From the NCBI GenBank assembly GCA_012729055.1, contig JAAYDW010000053.1, positions 20,159 to 84,158 of the forward strand: DNA of 64,000 nucleotides, written 5' to 3'. The position numbers and the translations under genes are program-made. The notes below the pieces were generated by a model. The model saw only the letters and a list, made by a program, of their open reading frames with translations. It ran no database searches and was not told where the DNA came from. Below are positions 46,508 to 54,830 of this stretch, one piece after another. The stretch comes from Deltaproteobacteria bacterium (lineage in GTDB: Bacteria > Desulfobacterota > Syntrophia > Syntrophales > Smithellaceae). The stretch's first letter is position 1; the number at the start of each line of letters is the position of its first letter.

Positions 46508-47560
46508 CTAATACCGTGTGACGTGGTGCTCCGCCAGGCCGAAAAGATTCGAGAAAGTTTGCCCGACGCCCCCCGCGTCGGCAAAGCGGCCGCTGTACAG
46601 GCCGAAGGGCTGATGAAAATCGGAGCGGATGATGCCGGCCGTGTTGACCCTGCCGGCCCTCTCGCCCAGCGGTTCAAACAGCACCTCCAGGCGTCCGTCG
46701 GTGGTTTTCACCTGCCAGGGCTCCAGCACGTCGCCAAATTCGAACCGCGCCGCCTTCAAAGGCACAAGCTGCCCGTCCGTCCAGAAGCAGTTTTCGTTGG
46801 CGTCTTCATCGTCGGCAATCAGGTTGTGGCAGAGATTGAATCCCAGCAGCTTGCCCTCGGCGCTGTAGCCTGCCGCGGTCGCCCACTTCCAGAAGCTGCG
46901 ATAGGGATAGTAGGTTTTCTGCTCATCGATCAGCGCGGCGCAGTCGGTTCGCCGCAGGACAATCTCTTCCGATCCCACCCGCACCCGGCCCGCGGCGGGC
47001 ACGGCCGCCTTGTGCGTATAAAAGGGGCGCCGCGGCGTAATCGGGGACACCTGCACCAGCGGCGCAAAGACGTTGATGTCCTCAAAAATCGTAATTTCCC
47101 CTTTAACGGCGGGATGGACGGCGTCGCTCCGGATGTCAAAGAGCAGCCGGTGGCAGCCGCGGTCGAGGGCGTTTTCAAAGCGCAGACTGTATCCTCCGGC
47201 ATCGAACCGGCAGAGGTCGTCATACATATCGGCGGCGACGCGGACGGCTTTGCCGGGAAAGATCTGCCGCGCGTATTCCAGCCGCGTCTTGCCTTGCCGG
47301 TCGTAAACATAGAAAAAGGAAAGGGCCGTGAACTTGGCGTCGAAAATGACCATGCCGAAATAGTGGGAAGGCGTGATGACGCCGTAATGCTGCCATTCCT
47401 TCAGGCGGAAGTTTTTCCAGAAACGCGGCGCAGGCAACGCGTACAGCGGCGCGTCAAGAAGATTGGCCTTCGTAAACGGCGCGTCAAATGTTCCAAAATG
47501 AATGCGCCCGCCTTCTTCCACCATCCGGGCGGGCGTTTTTGTTACAGGACGCACAAGCAT
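46508..47560 (-). CDS. DUF2804 domain protein
   Basis: A 350-residue protein matching my memory of DUF2804: an early KEWQHYGVITPSHYFGM, YPYRSFWKWATAAGYS and a C-terminal GLAEHHVTRY. It is beta-rich, with no signal peptide or membrane segment. The family resembles lipocalin-type hydratases and its function is not established. The ATG at 47560 has GGAG only 2 nt away, so GTG 47554, with 8-nt spacing, may be the real start. It follows the cyclophilin gene by 28 nt. Confidence 0.85.
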   Translation of the reverse strand: MLVRPVTKTPARMVEEGGRIHFGTFDAPFTKANLLDAPLYALPAPRFWKNFRLKEWQHYGVITPSHYFGMVIFDAKFTALSFFYVYDRQGKTRLEYARQIFPGKAVRVAADMYDDLCRFDAGGYSLRFENALDRGCHRLLFDIRSDAVHPAVKGEITIFEDINVFAPLVQVSPITPRRPFYTHKAAVPAAGRVRVGSEEIVLRRTDCAALIDEQKTYYPYRSFWKWATAAGYSAEGKLLGFNLCHNLIADDEDANENCFWTDGQLVPLKAARFEFGDVLEPWQVKTTDGRLEVLFEPLGERAGRVNTAGIIRSDFHQPFGLYSGRFADAGGVGQTFSNLFGLAEHHVTRY

Positions 47561-47588
47561 TGCTCCGGTCGCCCCGATCGGCGACGCT

Positions 47589-48128
47589 CTAGGCAGGAAC
47601 CCTGGGCAGTTTCGGAAAGTTCGCGTCCAGTGCGGTATTCCACTTGTCGACGTAAGGTTTGAGGCTTTCCATCAGTTCCTTGGTTTCGCCTTCGATCGTG
47701 ACGGAGCGGATTGTATCGCCCTGCGCGACGGCATTGACGACGGCCTGATCGGCGTCGCTTTCAACTTCGCCGAAAACGGTGTGTTTGCCGTCGAGCCAGG
47801 GCGTGGCAACGTGCGTGATGAAGAACTGGCTGCCGTTGGTCGCGGGACCGGCGTTGGCCATCGACAGGATGCCCGGTTTGGCGTGGCGGAGCTCTTTGAC
47901 GAACTCATCGCCGAAGCGATAGCCGGGGCCGCCCCGCCCGTCCCCCGCAGGACAGCCGCCCTGAATCATAAAGTCTGAAATCACGCGATGAAACTTCAAA
48001 TTATTGTAGTAGCCGCGCCGGGCCAGGTTAACGAAATTTCCAACGGTTACCGGCGTCTGATCGGCAAACAGCCGCAGGCGAATGGTTCCCTTGTCCGTCT
48101 CGATCACCGCCGTCAGTTTGTTTTTCAT
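47589..48128 (-). CDS. Cyclophilin-type peptidyl-prolyl isomerase
   Basis: A cytoplasmic isomerase of about 179 residues (no signal peptide). I start it at [16 protein letters not shown] (48128), which has GGAGAAGGAGACC upstream; the track start is 6 codons earlier. Active-site segments are [28 protein letters not shown] and [11 protein letters not shown]. It has its own promoter and is co-transcribed with the DUF2804 gene. Confidence 0.95.
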   Translation of the reverse strand: MKNKLTAVIETDKGTIRLRLFADQTPVTVGNFVNLARRGYYNNLKFHRVISDFMIQGGCPAGDGRGGPGYRFGDEFVKELRHAKPGILSMANAGPATNGSQFFITHVATPWLDGKHTVFGEVESDADQAVVNAVAQGDTIRSVTIEGETKELMESLKPYVDKWNTALDANFPKLPRVPA

Positions 48129-48157
48129 AAAGGTCTCCTTCTCCATGGGTAGAAAAG

Positions 48158-48186
48158 ACTTTAAAGGCTAACGCCTGTCCTGTCAA
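48158..48186 (-). promoter_or_regulatory. Promoter of the cyclophilin gene
   Basis: On the minus strand, TTGACA (48186-48181), a 17-nt spacer and TAAAGT (48163-48158). The leader is about 24 nt. Confidence 0.7.
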
Positions 48187-48301
48187 GGCAAAAACCATCT
48201 TGCAAAACGAGACCCGATGGGTTAAGGGACGGAAAAATTCGTACAGCCAACAGGAGAATGTGACGGGCGAGCGTCACGTCCAACCCTGCAAGGGAGCCTG
48301 C

Positions 48302-48826
48302 ATGAAAGCCAAAAGCGCCAGGAAAGAAAACGTTGTGGTCAGCGTCGTCATGGGCAGCGACTCGGATCTGCCGGTCATGGGCGAAGCCGCGAAGATTCTC
48401 GAAGAATTCGGCATCGGCTTTGAACTCGTTCTGACCTCGGCGCACCGCGCGCCGTCGCGCACGGCCCGCTACGCCGCCGAGGCCCGCGGCCGGGGCATAA
48501 AAATCATCATCGCCGGGGCGGGCGCCGCCGCGCACCTCGCGGGCGTCATCGCCTCGCACACGCCGCTGCCGGTCATCGGCGTTCCCATTGACGCGACGTC
48601 GCTGGGCGGGCTTGACGCGCTTCTGGCCACGGTGCAGATGCCCGGCGGCATTCCCGTCGCCACCATGGCCGTCGGCAAGGCCGGCGCGAAAAACGCCGCT
48701 CTTTTCGCCGTCCGGATGCTTTCGCTGGCCGATAAAAAAATGGCGCAGAAGCTCGACGCCTACATCGGCAAAATGGCCCGGGACGTGGAAGCCAAGCAGG
48801 AAAAGCTCAAATGGCCCTTATCCTGA
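48302..48826 (+). CDS. purE: N5-carboxyaminoimidazole ribonucleotide mutase
   Basis: This 174-residue enzyme moves the carboxyl group of N5-CAIR (class I PurE) in purine synthesis. Signatures are [30 protein letters not shown] and [21 protein letters not shown]. The start is ATG 48302, preceded by AAGGGAG; the longer track ORF adds 34 residues with no ribosome site. Its 3' end overlaps tsaC by 16 nt, so translation is probably coupled. No purK lies nearby. Confidence 0.94.
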   Translation: MKAKSARKENVVVSVVMGSDSDLPVMGEAAKILEEFGIGFELVLTSAHRAPSRTARYAAEARGRGIKIIIAGAGAAAHLAGVIASHTPLPVIGVPIDATSLGGLDALLATVQMPGGIPVATMAVGKAGAKNAALFAVRMLSLADKKMAQKLDAYIGKMARDVEAKQEKLKWPLS

Positions 48827-49455
48827 AACGCGCGCCGGATGGCTCTTTGGAAAACATCCTCGATCGCGCCGCTTCCCTGATCCACGCGGGCGGCGCGCTG
48901 GCTTACCCCACCGAAACCTTCTACGGCCTGGGTGTGGACGCTTTAAACGAAGCGGCCGTGGAAAGGCTCTTTGCCATCAAAGGCCGCGGCTTCAACCGTC
49001 CGGTTTCCGTCATCATCGGACACACGGATCAGCTGGCGGGCCTGGTCGGCGCCATTTCGGAAGCGGCGCAAAAACTGATGGACGCGTTCTGGCCCGGACC
49101 GCTCACGATCGTCCTGGCGGCGGCGGACGGCATCCCGGCGCGGCTCACCGCCGGCACCGGCCGGATCGGCGTCCGGCTTTCCAGTCACGAATTCGCCAGG
49201 CGCCTGGCGCTTGCGACCGGAAAGCCGATCACCGCCACCAGCGCCAATCTTTCGGGCGCCCCGGAATGCCGGGACGCGCAGGCGGTGCAGGATCAGATCG
49301 GCGATCGTATCGACGCCGTTGTCGATCTGGACGAAAAAGGCGGATCGGTCGGTTCGACGATCGTCGATGCAACCGGCCCCAGGCTCGTCATTTTGCGGCC
49401 GGGACTCGTTTTCCGCGAAGCCATCGAAAGAGAAACGGGGCTCGGCGCGGAATAA
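48811..49455 (+). CDS. tsaC: L-threonylcarbamoyladenylate synthase (TsaC/Sua5/YciO family)
   Basis: This 214-residue YrdC-fold enzyme makes threonylcarbamoyl-AMP for the t6A37 modification of tRNAs. The YrdC hallmark appears as YPTETFYGLGVDALNEAAV, IKGRGFNRPVSVIIG and TATSANLSGAPECRD. It lacks the Sua5 C-terminal domain. It overlaps purE by 16 nt. The YciO subgroup cannot be fully excluded. Confidence 0.92.
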   Translation: MALILKRAPDGSLENILDRAASLIHAGGALAYPTETFYGLGVDALNEAAVERLFAIKGRGFNRPVSVIIGHTDQLAGLVGAISEAAQKLMDAFWPGPLTIVLAAADGIPARLTAGTGRIGVRLSSHEFARRLALATGKPITATSANLSGAPECRDAQAVQDQIGDRIDAVVDLDEKGGSVGSTIVDATGPRLVILRPGLVFREAIERETGLGAE

Positions 49456-49529
49456 GCGGCAAAAGACGGTCCGCACCGGTCGGCCAAAACAAAATACCCC
49501 GCATCTTCGGGTTTGGAAGAAAGTTCCCC

Positions 49530-49558
49530 TTTTCATTTTCGGAGGGGTAAAGTAAAAT
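49530..49558 (+). promoter_or_regulatory. Candidate promoter of the 91-aa gene
   Basis: TTTTCA (49530-49535), a 17-nt spacer and TAAAAT (49553-49558). The -35 is weak. Confidence 0.4.
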
Positions 49559-49614
49559 AGAAAAAAAGCACCACAGGAAAAAGTTTTTGAACACCGACGC
49601 AACAGGAGAGCAGC

Positions 49615-49890
49615 ATGCCAGACTACTGGATTAAGATCAGCGAAAGAGAAGAAGAAGACATCCGCCGCCATCATTATCTGATCACGGCGGCAGACGAAGC
49701 CGAAGCAAAAAAATCGGCCATGCAGTTCATGGCGCGGTTTATTGACGATGACGAAAATCCGGAAAGAATCGACGACGGTTTCATGTTTTACAACAAGGCC
49801 GTGGTCGTGAAGCTCGAATCGATCAAACCGACGACGAAAGACAAATTCAAGGATTTCCTGTTGAATCTTCACACGATCAACATGACCTGA
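49615..49890 (+). CDS. Small conserved-looking protein of unknown function (91 aa)
   Basis: I do not recognise it. It is a soluble, charged protein with no signal peptide. The pattern YWIKISEREEEDIRRHHYLI, an Ala/Lys-rich helix EAEAKKSAMQFMARFIDD, then FMFYNKAVVVKLESI suggests a beta-alpha-beta fold. CAGGAGAGCAGC precedes the ATG, which together with the promoter candidate makes it a credible gene. It stands alone between tsaC and mltA. Confidence 0.7.
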   Translation: MPDYWIKISEREEEDIRRHHYLITAADEAEAKKSAMQFMARFIDDDENPERIDDGFMFYNKAVVVKLESIKPTTKDKFKDFLLNLHTINMT

Positions 49891-50002
49891 AGCCTCAGGC
49901 GGCCTTCCGCCGCAACGTCCCTGGGACCGCACGGAAACAAGCGGCCGGCGGTGTTCCCGCCGGGTGCGCCGGCGCGCCGGAAACAAAAACGGCATTTTTC
50001 TT

Positions 50003-50032
50003 TTGACAACCGCGCGCTTCTTACCTTATGCT
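50003..50032 (+). promoter_or_regulatory. Promoter of mltA-like gene, abutting the start codon
   Basis: TTGACA (50003-50008), an 18-nt spacer and TATGCT (50027-50032). The predicted transcription start (50039-50040) coincides with ATG 50040. Confidence 0.6.
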
Positions 50033-50039
50033 CGGGCTT

Positions 50040-51215
50040 ATGAAACTGCGATCCTTTCTTTTTGTCCTGCTTTTGGCGGCGGCCGTTTGCGTTGCAACCG
50101 GCTGTCAAAAGCGCAGCGCTGTCTTGCTGGAGCCGCCGGAGCTGCCCAAAGACTACACACGTCCCTTGCCGGACGGCGAGCTGGCGCTTCGGAAAATTAC
50201 CGATCCGGCCAGCATCCCCGATTACACGAAAGCCTGTTCACATCTGGACGGACTGGCCGAAGCCATCGACCACAGCCTCAACTACTTGGCCAAACCGTCG
50301 AGCAAAAGGTTTTATCCCTACGGCGATATTTCACATGAACGGGCGTCAAACACCCTCCGGGAACTAAAGAAACTCGTCGTGTCGGGTCTGCCTCCGGACG
50401 AGATGAACCGAATCCTGCGGGAAAAATTCGATACCTACATTTCCGTCGGCTGCGACGACCGGGGCACCGTGCTCTTCACCGGCTACTACACACCGGTTTT
50501 CGACGGATCGCCGATCCGGAGCGAACGGTTCCGCTATCCGCTGTACAAATCGCCGGCCGATCTGGTAAAAGATCCGGACGGAACAATACTGGGTTTAAGG
50601 ACGCCCGACGGAAAAACCGAAAGGCTGCCGAACCGGGCCGAAATCGCGAGGACCAACCCGTTTGCAGGAAACGAAATCGTCTGGCTTGCCGATCCGTTTG
50701 AGGTTTACATCGTCCACGTCCAGGGCTCGGCCCGTATCCGCCTGCCGGACGGCCGCGTCGAGACGTTCGGCTACGAAGCGCACAACGGCTGGGAGTACGA
50801 AGGCATCGTCCACAAGATGATTGCGGACGGAAAAATCCCCGCCCGGGACATCAACCTCCGGGCGATGATCGCCTACTTCAAGGCCCATCCCGAGGACGTC
50901 GACCGCTACGTGAACCAGAATCCCCGCTTCGTTTTTTTCCGGCCGGAGGCGGGCAATCCGCGGGGATCGCTCAACGAGCCGGTCACGCCCTTCCGGACGC
51001 TGGCCACCGACAAATCCATTTATCCCCGGGCCATGTTCGCCTATGCCGCGGTCGATCTGGAGGCGCCCGTGGATTTCGCCCTGGACCAGGATACGGGAGG
51101 CGCCATCCGCGCGGCGGGCCGCTGCGACGTTTACATGGGCACGGGCGACCGCGCGGGCGAACTGGCCGGCGGAACTTACCGGGAGGGGAAACTTTACTAC
51201 CTCTTCCTGAAATAA
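50040..51215 (+). CDS. mltA: MltA-type membrane-bound lytic murein transglycosylase
   Basis: This lipoprotein of about 391 residues cleaves peptidoglycan between MurNAc and GlcNAc with 1,6-anhydro ring formation. The signal MKLRSFLFVLLLAAAVCVA ends in lipobox ATGC. Catalytic-domain blocks are GYYTPVFDGSP, YIVHVQGSARIRLPDGR and the 3D-domain DQDTGGAIRAAGRCDVYMG with the catalytic Asp region. I choose ATG 50040; ATG 50028 lies inside the -10 element. No Shine-Dalgarno site is visible, suggesting a leaderless message. Confidence 0.93.
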   Translation: MKLRSFLFVLLLAAAVCVATGCQKRSAVLLEPPELPKDYTRPLPDGELALRKITDPASIPDYTKACSHLDGLAEAIDHSLNYLAKPSSKRFYPYGDISHERASNTLRELKKLVVSGLPPDEMNRILREKFDTYISVGCDDRGTVLFTGYYTPVFDGSPIRSERFRYPLYKSPADLVKDPDGTILGLRTPDGKTERLPNRAEIARTNPFAGNEIVWLADPFEVYIVHVQGSARIRLPDGRVETFGYEAHNGWEYEGIVHKMIADGKIPARDINLRAMIAYFKAHPEDVDRYVNQNPRFVFFRPEAGNPRGSLNEPVTPFRTLATDKSIYPRAMFAYAAVDLEAPVDFALDQDTGGAIRAAGRCDVYMGTGDRAGELAGGTYREGKLYYLFLK

Positions 51216-51387
51216 GTTTCGGCAACACGACGCAAAGACATTCATACAGGTGTTTCTTTTGTTTTCCCCATGCCACGAATCGGCATTTCACGGGCAGCAA
51301 AAATGACTGTTTTCGTACAAGTAATGTCCGCCACAGGGCCGGCAAAGGACCAGTGACGCGGTATTCAGACACTAAGGGAGGAAAGTC

Positions 51388-52974
51388 ATGCAAAAAAAAT
51401 CGGTATTTCTTGTCGTTTGTTTTTTATGCCTCTTTTTTGCCGCATCCGGATACGGCCGGCCGGCCGGCGACGATCTGGATCAGGGCATCAAGCAATACGC
51501 CGTCGAAAACTATGACGAAGCGATTGAACTTCTCAAAAAAGCCAGGGCCGGCCAGCCGCAGTCATCCGCCGCCGCCTATTACCTCGGCATGGCCTACAAG
51601 CAAACGACCGAATATAACGAGGCGCTTCCCCATCTCGAAGACGCCATGAAACTTGCGCCGCCGGTCAAGGAAGCCACGGCCCAGTACATCAGCGTTCTGT
51701 ACCTGCTTAACCGCCTGGATGAAGCAGAAAAACGGATCGATAAAGCCGAAAGGGAAAAGATCGATCCGGCCAACATCGCTTACTGGAAAGGAATGATTCA
51801 AATCAAGAAAAACCGGTGCGCGGACGCAATCGCCCCCCTGGAGGAAGCCAAACGGCTCGACCCGAAACTCGCGCAGTCGGCCGATTACGCCATCGGCCTT
51901 TGCCACTACAACCAAAACGAACTCGAAAAGGCCAGGGAGCGGTTCAAGGCGGCCGTCGTTTATGATCCCGCGTCCGATCTGGCGGCCAACGCCCGCCGCT
52001 ATCAGGAAGCCATCGACGAAGGCCTTTTCCCGACCCGCCCGCTGCGCGTCACGCTGGGGCTCTACGGAGGCTACGACTCCAACCTGATTTTAAAACCGCG
52101 CAACGACGTGTTTGCTCCGGGCATCGGCAGCCCCGGCAGCGCTTTTTTCAAACCGTCCCTGCGCGTGGAATTTGCCCCCCGCTTCGAAGGCCCTTGGCTC
52201 CTTTCCGCTCTGTACTCTTTCAACGCCGCCTATCATTCGTCCTTCGTTCATTCCGAGGACGCGATGTCGCACACGGTCGCGGTTTTGCCGGGGTACAGCT
52301 TCGGCCGGTTTTCGGTGAGCCTGCTGGCCGCATACACCAGCTACCTGCTCCGGACCGATCCGGATGTATTTCCGGATGAAAACGCCAATCTAAAACGATA
52401 CCTGGAATACGTGACGACCGGCGCCGTCTTTAAACTGCTGGCGACGCCCAACAACATTCTGGAAGTCTTTCTGGGCTACGACAAGAAAGAGTTTTACCAC
52501 CAGAACCTGACGGTCGCCGCCGAAAACCGCGACGCCGTCGGTCCGCGCGCCTACGTCAGCTGGACCTGGTTTTTCCTTCCCCGGGGATTTGTGTCCGCGC
52601 GCTACGATTACAATGAGGACCGCACGGACGGCGTGTACTGGGACAACAAGCTGCACCGGCTCTCCGCCAACGTGAACATCCCTGTCCTGCCCGCCGCCGT
52701 CGCGGCAAAAGCCGGCGGTCTCTTTGTGCAGGCCGCCGGAGGAGTCAGCTTTGCAAACTACACCTACGAACGAAATTTTCTCAATGACGATCTGGTGTTC
52801 ACAACGGAAAAAAGAAGAGACCGCCTCTATGACGCGTCCGTCGGTTTAAACTGGGAAGTCATCAGGAATTTGGGGCTGGTGCTGCAGTACAAGTTCATCC
52901 GCTCCGACTCCAATGTGCCGGTTTACACGTACGACGATCATATCTGGACCGCGGGCATCGAATTCAAAATATAG
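51388..52974 (+). CDS. TPR-repeat protein with C-terminal outer membrane beta-barrel
   Basis: A 528-residue exported protein with signal peptide (SVFLVVCFLCLFFAASGYG). Tetratricopeptide-like helical repeats span about residues 30-215 (YLGMAYKQTTEYNEALPHLE and three to four more). From about 225 the sequence alternates strands rich in Tyr/Phe and ends in WTAGIEFKI, typical of a beta-barrel with a terminal aromatic/hydrophobic strand. A periplasmic TPR plus barrel layout is seen in Slam-like and secretion-linked proteins; function here is unknown. GGGAGGAAAGTC precedes the ATG. The FecR-domain gene follows after 42 nt. Confidence 0.85.
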   Translation: MQKKSVFLVVCFLCLFFAASGYGRPAGDDLDQGIKQYAVENYDEAIELLKKARAGQPQSSAAAYYLGMAYKQTTEYNEALPHLEDAMKLAPPVKEATAQYISVLYLLNRLDEAEKRIDKAEREKIDPANIAYWKGMIQIKKNRCADAIAPLEEAKRLDPKLAQSADYAIGLCHYNQNELEKARERFKAAVVYDPASDLAANARRYQEAIDEGLFPTRPLRVTLGLYGGYDSNLILKPRNDVFAPGIGSPGSAFFKPSLRVEFAPRFEGPWLLSALYSFNAAYHSSFVHSEDAMSHTVAVLPGYSFGRFSVSLLAAYTSYLLRTDPDVFPDENANLKRYLEYVTTGAVFKLLATPNNILEVFLGYDKKEFYHQNLTVAAENRDAVGPRAYVSWTWFFLPRGFVSARYDYNEDRTDGVYWDNKLHRLSANVNIPVLPAAVAAKAGGLFVQAAGGVSFANYTYERNFLNDDLVFTTEKRRDRLYDASVGLNWEVIRNLGLVLQYKFIRSDSNVPVYTYDDHIWTAGIEFKI

Positions 52975-53016
52975 CAAGACGTGACACGCCTTGTCAGGAA
53001 TAAGGAGGATCTGTTC

Positions 53017-53814
53017 ATGAAAAAGTTTGCTGTAACAACCGGATGGATGATTGCCGTTCTTTTTTTCGCGACGCTGGCCTGGGCCGCGCCGGTCGGAAAA
53101 GTCACAACGGTGGTCGGTAATGTCGATCTCACGCCCGCGGGCGCAACTGAGGCCAGAGCCGTGGCCGCCGGCGACGCGGTCAACGTCGGCGATATTCTTC
53201 GCACCAAAGGCAAAGCCAAGGCGGAAATTACCTTCGCCAACGGAAACATTCTGCGGCTGGCGGAAAACACGCGGCTGAAAATCACCGATTACCTGTCCGG
53301 AAAGGATAAGAATGTGAGTGTGCTGAATCTGCTCAGGGGCAAAATCCAGAACACCGTCAAATCCGTCGGCGCGGGCGGCCGCTATGAAGTGCATACACCG
53401 ACCGCCGTCTGCGGCGTCCGGGGAACCGTTTTTTACAACACGCACGCCAACGGCGCCTCCGGCGCGTTTTTTGAAGAGGGAGACGGCTACGGATACAATC
53501 CCCGCAACCCCAAAAACATTCAAACGATCCGCAAGGGCCGCGCCATGATAATTTCCGGCGCCGACCAGGCGCCGCAGGTGCGGGACATTCTTCCGGGCGA
53601 GCTCGAGAGCCTGAAAATGGAAACCAATCCGGCTTCCGCCGTATTCCAGCGCCGCGAGATGCCCCGGGACTTGGGCGGCAGAATGACCAACACGCTCGAC
53701 AAGTACAAGCCGGCCCCAGGCGACACCAAGCCTTATATTCCGACACCCGGGGTTCATGATGAGCCGTACCATCCGCCTCACCCCGAACCGCATCCCCCCT
53801 ATCACGGAAGATAA
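53017..53814 (+). CDS. Exported FecR-domain protein
   Basis: A 265-residue protein starting MKKFAVTTGWMIAVLFFATLAWA (signal peptide), with AAGGAGGATCTGTTC upstream; the track start is 12 codons too early. The FecR beta-domain spans about 25-150 (VVGNVDLTPAG, GDAVNVGDILRTKGKAKAEI, VCGVRGTVFY). Unlike true FecR it lacks a transmembrane anchor and TonB partners. The end is Pro/His-rich (PYHPPHPEPHPPYHGR), a possible metal-binding or cell-wall tail. It is co-transcribed with the TPR-barrel gene. Confidence 0.85.
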   Translation: MKKFAVTTGWMIAVLFFATLAWAAPVGKVTTVVGNVDLTPAGATEARAVAAGDAVNVGDILRTKGKAKAEITFANGNILRLAENTRLKITDYLSGKDKNVSVLNLLRGKIQNTVKSVGAGGRYEVHTPTAVCGVRGTVFYNTHANGASGAFFEEGDGYGYNPRNPKNIQTIRKGRAMIISGADQAPQVRDILPGELESLKMETNPASAVFQRREMPRDLGGRMTNTLDKYKPAPGDTKPYIPTPGVHDEPYHPPHPEPHPPYHGR

Positions 53815-53848
53815 CAAAGGAGCACATTCTAAGAACGGGAAAATCAGA

Positions 53849-53883
53849 GAGGCGGAAAACGGTTGAGAGCCGTTTTCCGCCTC
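53849..53883. terminator. Bidirectional hairpin after the FecR gene
   Basis: A perfect 14-bp stem, GAGGCGGAAAACGG (53849-53862) with 53870-53883, and a 7-nt loop, between convergent genes. T-runs are poor. Confidence 0.7.
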
Positions 53884-53889
53884 CGGGCA

Positions 53890-54768
53890 TTAGAGGCCGC
53901 GCAGGGAATCCGGCCGGAGCCGGCCCTGGTCGCGGGACGACAAAACCTGATCCACCAGGGCGATCATTTTCTTTTTGTCTTTCTGCAGCGTGCCGGTGAC
54001 GGGCAGATAGTTCGAAGCATGCGTGCCGACGAATTTCAGATCATCCATCGTGATGTTTTCAAAAATCATTTTCATCTCGGCCAGGGTTTCAAACGGATCG
54101 AGCAGCTGAAATTCCCCTTTTTGCACCTGACGATATAAAACGGTTCCGGGCACGGGCGTGACGGTCAGGGCGGCCAGGTACCGGGGCGTCATCTCATTGA
54201 TGATCCCGGCAGTGGCCTGCGCATGGCGACGGGACGGCTCTCCCGGCCCCGCCAGCCCCAAAAGGACCATTGCCGACAAATTGATGCCGGCATCGACGAG
54301 GAGGCGGCCGGCCTTGAGCATCTCGTCGTATCCCACGCCCTTTTTGACCTTTTTCAAAAGGTCGTCATCGCCCGTCTCCACGCCGATATAGGCTTTCGTG
54401 AGGCCGGCTTCGCAAAGCGCGCCAAGCTCCTGCGGCGATTTGCCGAGCGTGCTCTGCGGCCCGACGTAGCTTCCGACGTGGCGCAGCGACGGAAACGTCG
54501 CGTAAAGCGCGCGGAGTATCTCCAAAAGCGCATCGGTTTCGATGGCGATGGCGTCGCCGTCGCAGAGAAAAACCTTCTCCACATCACGGTAATAGTTCCC
54601 CGCCAGACGGATATCCTCCAGAATTTCGGACATGGAACGCACGCGGTATTTCTTGTCTTTATACATGCCGCAGAACGTGCAGGCATTGTGGGAACAACCG
54701 ATGGTGCATTGCAGCAGATAGCTGTTGGCCTCGGAGAAAGGCCGGAAAATATTGCCTTCGTATCTCAA
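53890..54768 (-). CDS. Radical SAM protein with CX4CX2C-type cluster motif
   Basis: A 292-residue radical SAM enzyme. The N-terminal cluster segment is LLQCTIGCSHNACTFCGMY. The three Cys that align with relatives (GCSHNxCxFC) have C-x4-C-x2-C spacing instead of the classic C-x3-C-x2-C, and an extra Cys precedes them. GVETGDDDLLKKVKKG and MVLLGLAGPGE are further Elp3-like radical SAM blocks. The substrate is unknown. The start is TTG 54768 with AAAGGAAAGTTAT upstream. It is the last gene of the hpt operon. Confidence 0.88.
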   Translation of the reverse strand: MRYEGNIFRPFSEANSYLLQCTIGCSHNACTFCGMYKDKKYRVRSMSEILEDIRLAGNYYRDVEKVFLCDGDAIAIETDALLEILRALYATFPSLRHVGSYVGPQSTLGKSPQELGALCEAGLTKAYIGVETGDDDLLKKVKKGVGYDEMLKAGRLLVDAGINLSAMVLLGLAGPGEPSRRHAQATAGIINEMTPRYLAALTVTPVPGTVLYRQVQKGEFQLLDPFETLAEMKMIFENITMDDLKFVGTHASNYLPVTGTLQKDKKKMIALVDQVLSSRDQGRLRPDSLRGL

Positions 54769-54830
54769 ATAACTTTCCTTTACCCGAATCCGGACGCGGC
54801 CGCCGCAGGCGGGGTCCGGCTGTTTTCTCT

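Noticed and set aside
53017-53814. FecR-type iron signalling
   Set aside because: There is no transmembrane anchor, sigma factor or TonB receptor in the neighbourhood; only the beta domain is shared.
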